From Nanobdellota archaeon (GTDB lineage: Archaea > Nanobdellota > Nanobdellia > Pacearchaeales > GW2011-AR1), in NCBI GenBank assembly GCA_030689875.1, contig JAUYHR010000166.1, forward strand, positions 1 through 6,635: a stretch of DNA of 6,635 nucleotides, in the 5' to 3' direction. The position numbers and the translations under genes were made by a program. Position 1 is the stretch's first letter, and every line of letters starts with the position of its first letter. The notes under the pieces were generated by a model. The model was given only the letters and a program-made list of their open reading frames with translations. It did not search any database and was not told where the DNA came from. Below, piece after piece: positions 5,470-6,635 of this stretch.

Positions 5470-6009
5470 TTACTTTTTTTTAATTCCTGCCCCTCTTGCC
5501 CTGTTTTTTCTAAAGTGGGCTCTTGTTCTCTGGCCCCTTACAGGAAGCCCAGCAACGTGCCGGTATCCTTTGTATGATTTGATTTTCTTTAATCTTTTAA
5601 TATCAAATTCTTTTCTTAATTCCAAATTAGAGCCTATTAAATGCCCGTCTTCGCCGGTTTCAAAATCTTTTTGCCTGTTCTTTAAAAATTTTGGAATTTC
5701 TGGAGCTTTTAAAAATTCTTCAAGTTTTTTTATTTCAGATTCTGAAAGAGATTCTATTGTTCTATTTTTATCAAATCCTAATTTTTTGCAAACAGCATTT
5801 GACAAACTCCAGGAAATTCCTTTTATTTTTGTCAATCCAGGATAAAGTTTCATTCTTCCTTCTATGTCTTTTTGCATAATCCTGATTATTCTTCCTCGAT
5901 TATCTATCTCGGGATTTTGAGGCATTTTTTTAATTTGTTCTTTTTTATTTTTATCTTTAAAACCTGAAGAAGGCGCATTCTCTTTGGTTTTTTGTTTTTG
6001 TTCTGTCAT
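5470..6009 (-). CDS. rps13: 30S ribosomal protein uS13 (archaeal S13) with a lysine-rich N-terminal extension
   Basis: 179 residues; it sits in the head of the small subunit, contacts the large subunit and the P-site tRNA. The family core begins near residue 40: GRIIRIMQKDIEGRMKLYPG (39-58), the helix-turn element LTKIKGISWSLSNAVCKKLG (59-78), then GHLIGSNLELRKEFDIKRLK (122-141), and the C-terminal signature YRHVAGLPVRGQRTRAHFRK (149-168) with a basic tail ending GIKKK. Archaeal uS13 is usually about 150 residues; the excess is the first about 33, rich in Lys, Gln and Glu and probably disordered. The ATG at 6009 lies 21 bases after the DUF655 stop and has no Shine-Dalgarno sequence. A 7-codon frame ends on it as ATGA. 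A shorter start inside the tail, such as M29, cannot be excluded. Confidence 0.95.
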   Translation of the reverse strand: MTEQKQKTKENAPSSGFKDKNKKEQIKKMPQNPEIDNRGRIIRIMQKDIEGRMKLYPGLTKIKGISWSLSNAVCKKLGFDKNRTIESLSESEIKKLEEFLKAPEIPKFLKNRQKDFETGEDGHLIGSNLELRKEFDIKRLKKIKSYKGYRHVAGLPVRGQRTRAHFRKNRARGAGIKKK

Positions 6010-6029
6010 TTGTTTGTTTTTAATTTCAT
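6006..6029 (-). other. Possible 7-codon miniframe before rps13
   Basis: The minus strand encodes MKLKTNK and stops at TGA overlapping the rps13 ATG (ATGA), in the 21-base gap after DUF655. It starts two bases after the DUF655 stop. Its MKxKT beginning recalls the rps4 leader (MKRKT), but with only seven codons of A-rich sequence the resemblance proves little. It could hand ribosomes from DUF655 to rps13. Confidence 0.13.
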
Positions 6030-6030
6030 T

Positions 6031-6570
6031 TTATCTTTCTTTTACAAAAAGATTATGTCTTTCTGTTTGGGTTAATTCTTTGAGCATTCTTTTTTCAATT
6101 GCCTTTTGAGGGTCAGGCAAATTTGGGACTCTCTTTTTCATATCTTCAAATGATTCAAAGGGTTTTTCCTGTCTTTGCTTAATTATTTCTTTCATATGCT
6201 TTTTGCCTAATCCCGGAAGCAACTCTATTTGATGAAATCTTTTATTAATCGCCTCTGACTTATTAAAAAACTCCACAAATTCTTGTTCTTTTTTTTCAAC
6301 AACTTTCTTTATAAATTCTTCTAATTGCTGTTTTGCGGATTCGGTTAATTTTTCTTTTGGCAATCTTCCAAGAATATAATAAATTTTGTCTCTTTTTGCA
6401 GGGCCAATATATACTGCTTCACCGGACTCCAATAAAACCCCTCTTCTCGGGGCAAGTTCCAGAAGCGTGTAATTATTTTCCCCTACAGCCTGGGCTAAAG
6501 GCATCATTTTTTTCTCCAAGGGGTAACCATTTGGCAGATATTCTAAGATTATTGCTGTTTCTTCTTTCAT
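6031..6570 (-). CDS. DUF655 family protein (archaeal, predicted nucleic-acid binding)
   Basis: 179 residues, the usual length for this archaeal family of unproven function. The N-terminal half (YLPNGYP, 11-17; AQAVGENNYTLLELAPRRGV, 26-45; GEAVYIGPAKRDKIYYILGR, 50-69) is the conserved, probably OB-like beta domain. The second half has RFHQIELLPGLGKKHMKEII (111-130), a helix-hairpin-helix with L118-P119-G120-L121-G122-K123, followed by KPFESFEDMKKRV (136-148). Such helix-hairpin-helix elements bind nucleic acid without sequence specificity, so an RNA- or ribosome-related role is likely but inferred. In other archaea the gene often sits with rpl21e, rpoF and ksgA; here it heads the rps13 cluster, also a translation context. 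The ATG at 6570 has AGGAG upstream with a nine-base spacing and directly follows the stop codon of an 18-codon leader frame. Confidence 0.92.
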   Translation of the reverse strand: MKEETAIILEYLPNGYPLEKKMMPLAQAVGENNYTLLELAPRRGVLLESGEAVYIGPAKRDKIYYILGRLPKEKLTESAKQQLEEFIKKVVEKKEQEFVEFFNKSEAINKRFHQIELLPGLGKKHMKEIIKQRQEKPFESFEDMKKRVPNLPDPQKAIEKRMLKELTQTERHNLFVKER

Positions 6571-6627
6571 TTAGTTTTTCTCCTGAAAAAGTAAATGAAT
6601 ACAAAAATTTCTTTTTTTTGCTTTCAT
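6571..6627 (-). CDS. Possible 18-residue leader peptide before the DUF655 gene
   Basis: An ATG frame at 6627 encodes MKAKKRNFCIHLLFQEKN and ends in TAA immediately before the ATG of the DUF655 gene (TAAATG, no spacer, same frame). The Shine-Dalgarno sequence of DUF655 lies inside this frame, so translating it could open or block that site. Its beginning matches that of the rps4 leader at eight of eleven residues (MKxKxRNFxIH), with synonymous changes in the Ile and His codons. Only eight bases are visible upstream of its ATG, so its own promoter or ribosome binding site cannot be judged. An eight-A run inside it makes sequencing error or slippage possible. Confidence 0.33.
   Translation of the reverse strand: MKAKKRNFCIHLLFQEKN
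6580..6584 (-). promoter_or_regulatory. Shine-Dalgarno sequence for the DUF655 gene
   Basis: The minus strand reads AGGAG nine bases before the ATG at 6570, a slightly long but acceptable spacing. It supports this start and lies within the overlapping 18-codon leader frame. Confidence 0.6.
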
Positions 6628-6635
6628 TTTTTTTA

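Overview
The window is a densely packed, strongly AT-rich piece of an archaeal chromosome. Every gene I can support lies on the minus strand, so transcription runs from position 6635 towards position 1. The translational and transcriptional genes are archaeal in type (uS13, uS4, uS11, RNA polymerase subunit D, DUF655). Compact spacing, low GC, lysine- and isoleucine-rich proteins and several shortened or tailed proteins suggest a DPANN archaeon, probably of the Woesearchaeota/Pacearchaeota/Nanoarchaeota kind. That placement is inference from gene content and style, not from a tree.

Layout in transcription order: a DUF655 RNA-binding-like protein (6570-6031); ribosomal proteins uS13 (6009-5470), uS4 (5408-4875) and uS11 (4872-4345); RNA polymerase subunit D (4303-3602); the membrane translocation partners SecF (3534-2641) and SecD (2648-1098), whose reading frames overlap by 8 bases; a short UDP-glucose/GDP-mannose dehydrogenase (1039-197); and the N-terminal 60 residues of a membrane-bound DUF457/YdjM-like metal-dependent hydrolase (181-1) that runs off the left edge. 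No intergenic gap exceeds 67 bases. I see no tRNA, rRNA, CRISPR array, insertion sequence or convincing terminator, and nothing credible is encoded on the plus strand.

How the genes work together: rps13-rps4-rps11-rpoD is the conserved archaeal small-subunit/RNA-polymerase cluster, preceded here by DUF655. In many archaea the cluster continues with rpl18e, rpl13 and rps9. Here it is followed instead by secF-secD, the archaeal gene order for the Sec accessory complex, and then by cell-surface sugar-nucleotide metabolism. The window therefore joins ribosome and polymerase synthesis to protein export and envelope functions.

The most unusual signal is in the short gaps. Tiny reading frames sit directly before the starts of DUF655 (18 codons), rps4 (17 codons), rps13 (7 codons) and secF (14 codons). 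Each ends within a base or so of the next gene's ATG. The DUF655 and rps4 leaders share the pattern MKxKxRNFxIH, with two synonymous codon differences. They may be leader peptides used for translational coupling, but AT-rich composition could produce much of this by chance. Other points of interest are a PDZ-like domain and a four-cysteine cluster in SecD, a dehydrogenase without its C-terminal substrate domain, an RpoD that has lost its iron-sulfur cysteines, and an altered C-terminal tail in uS11.
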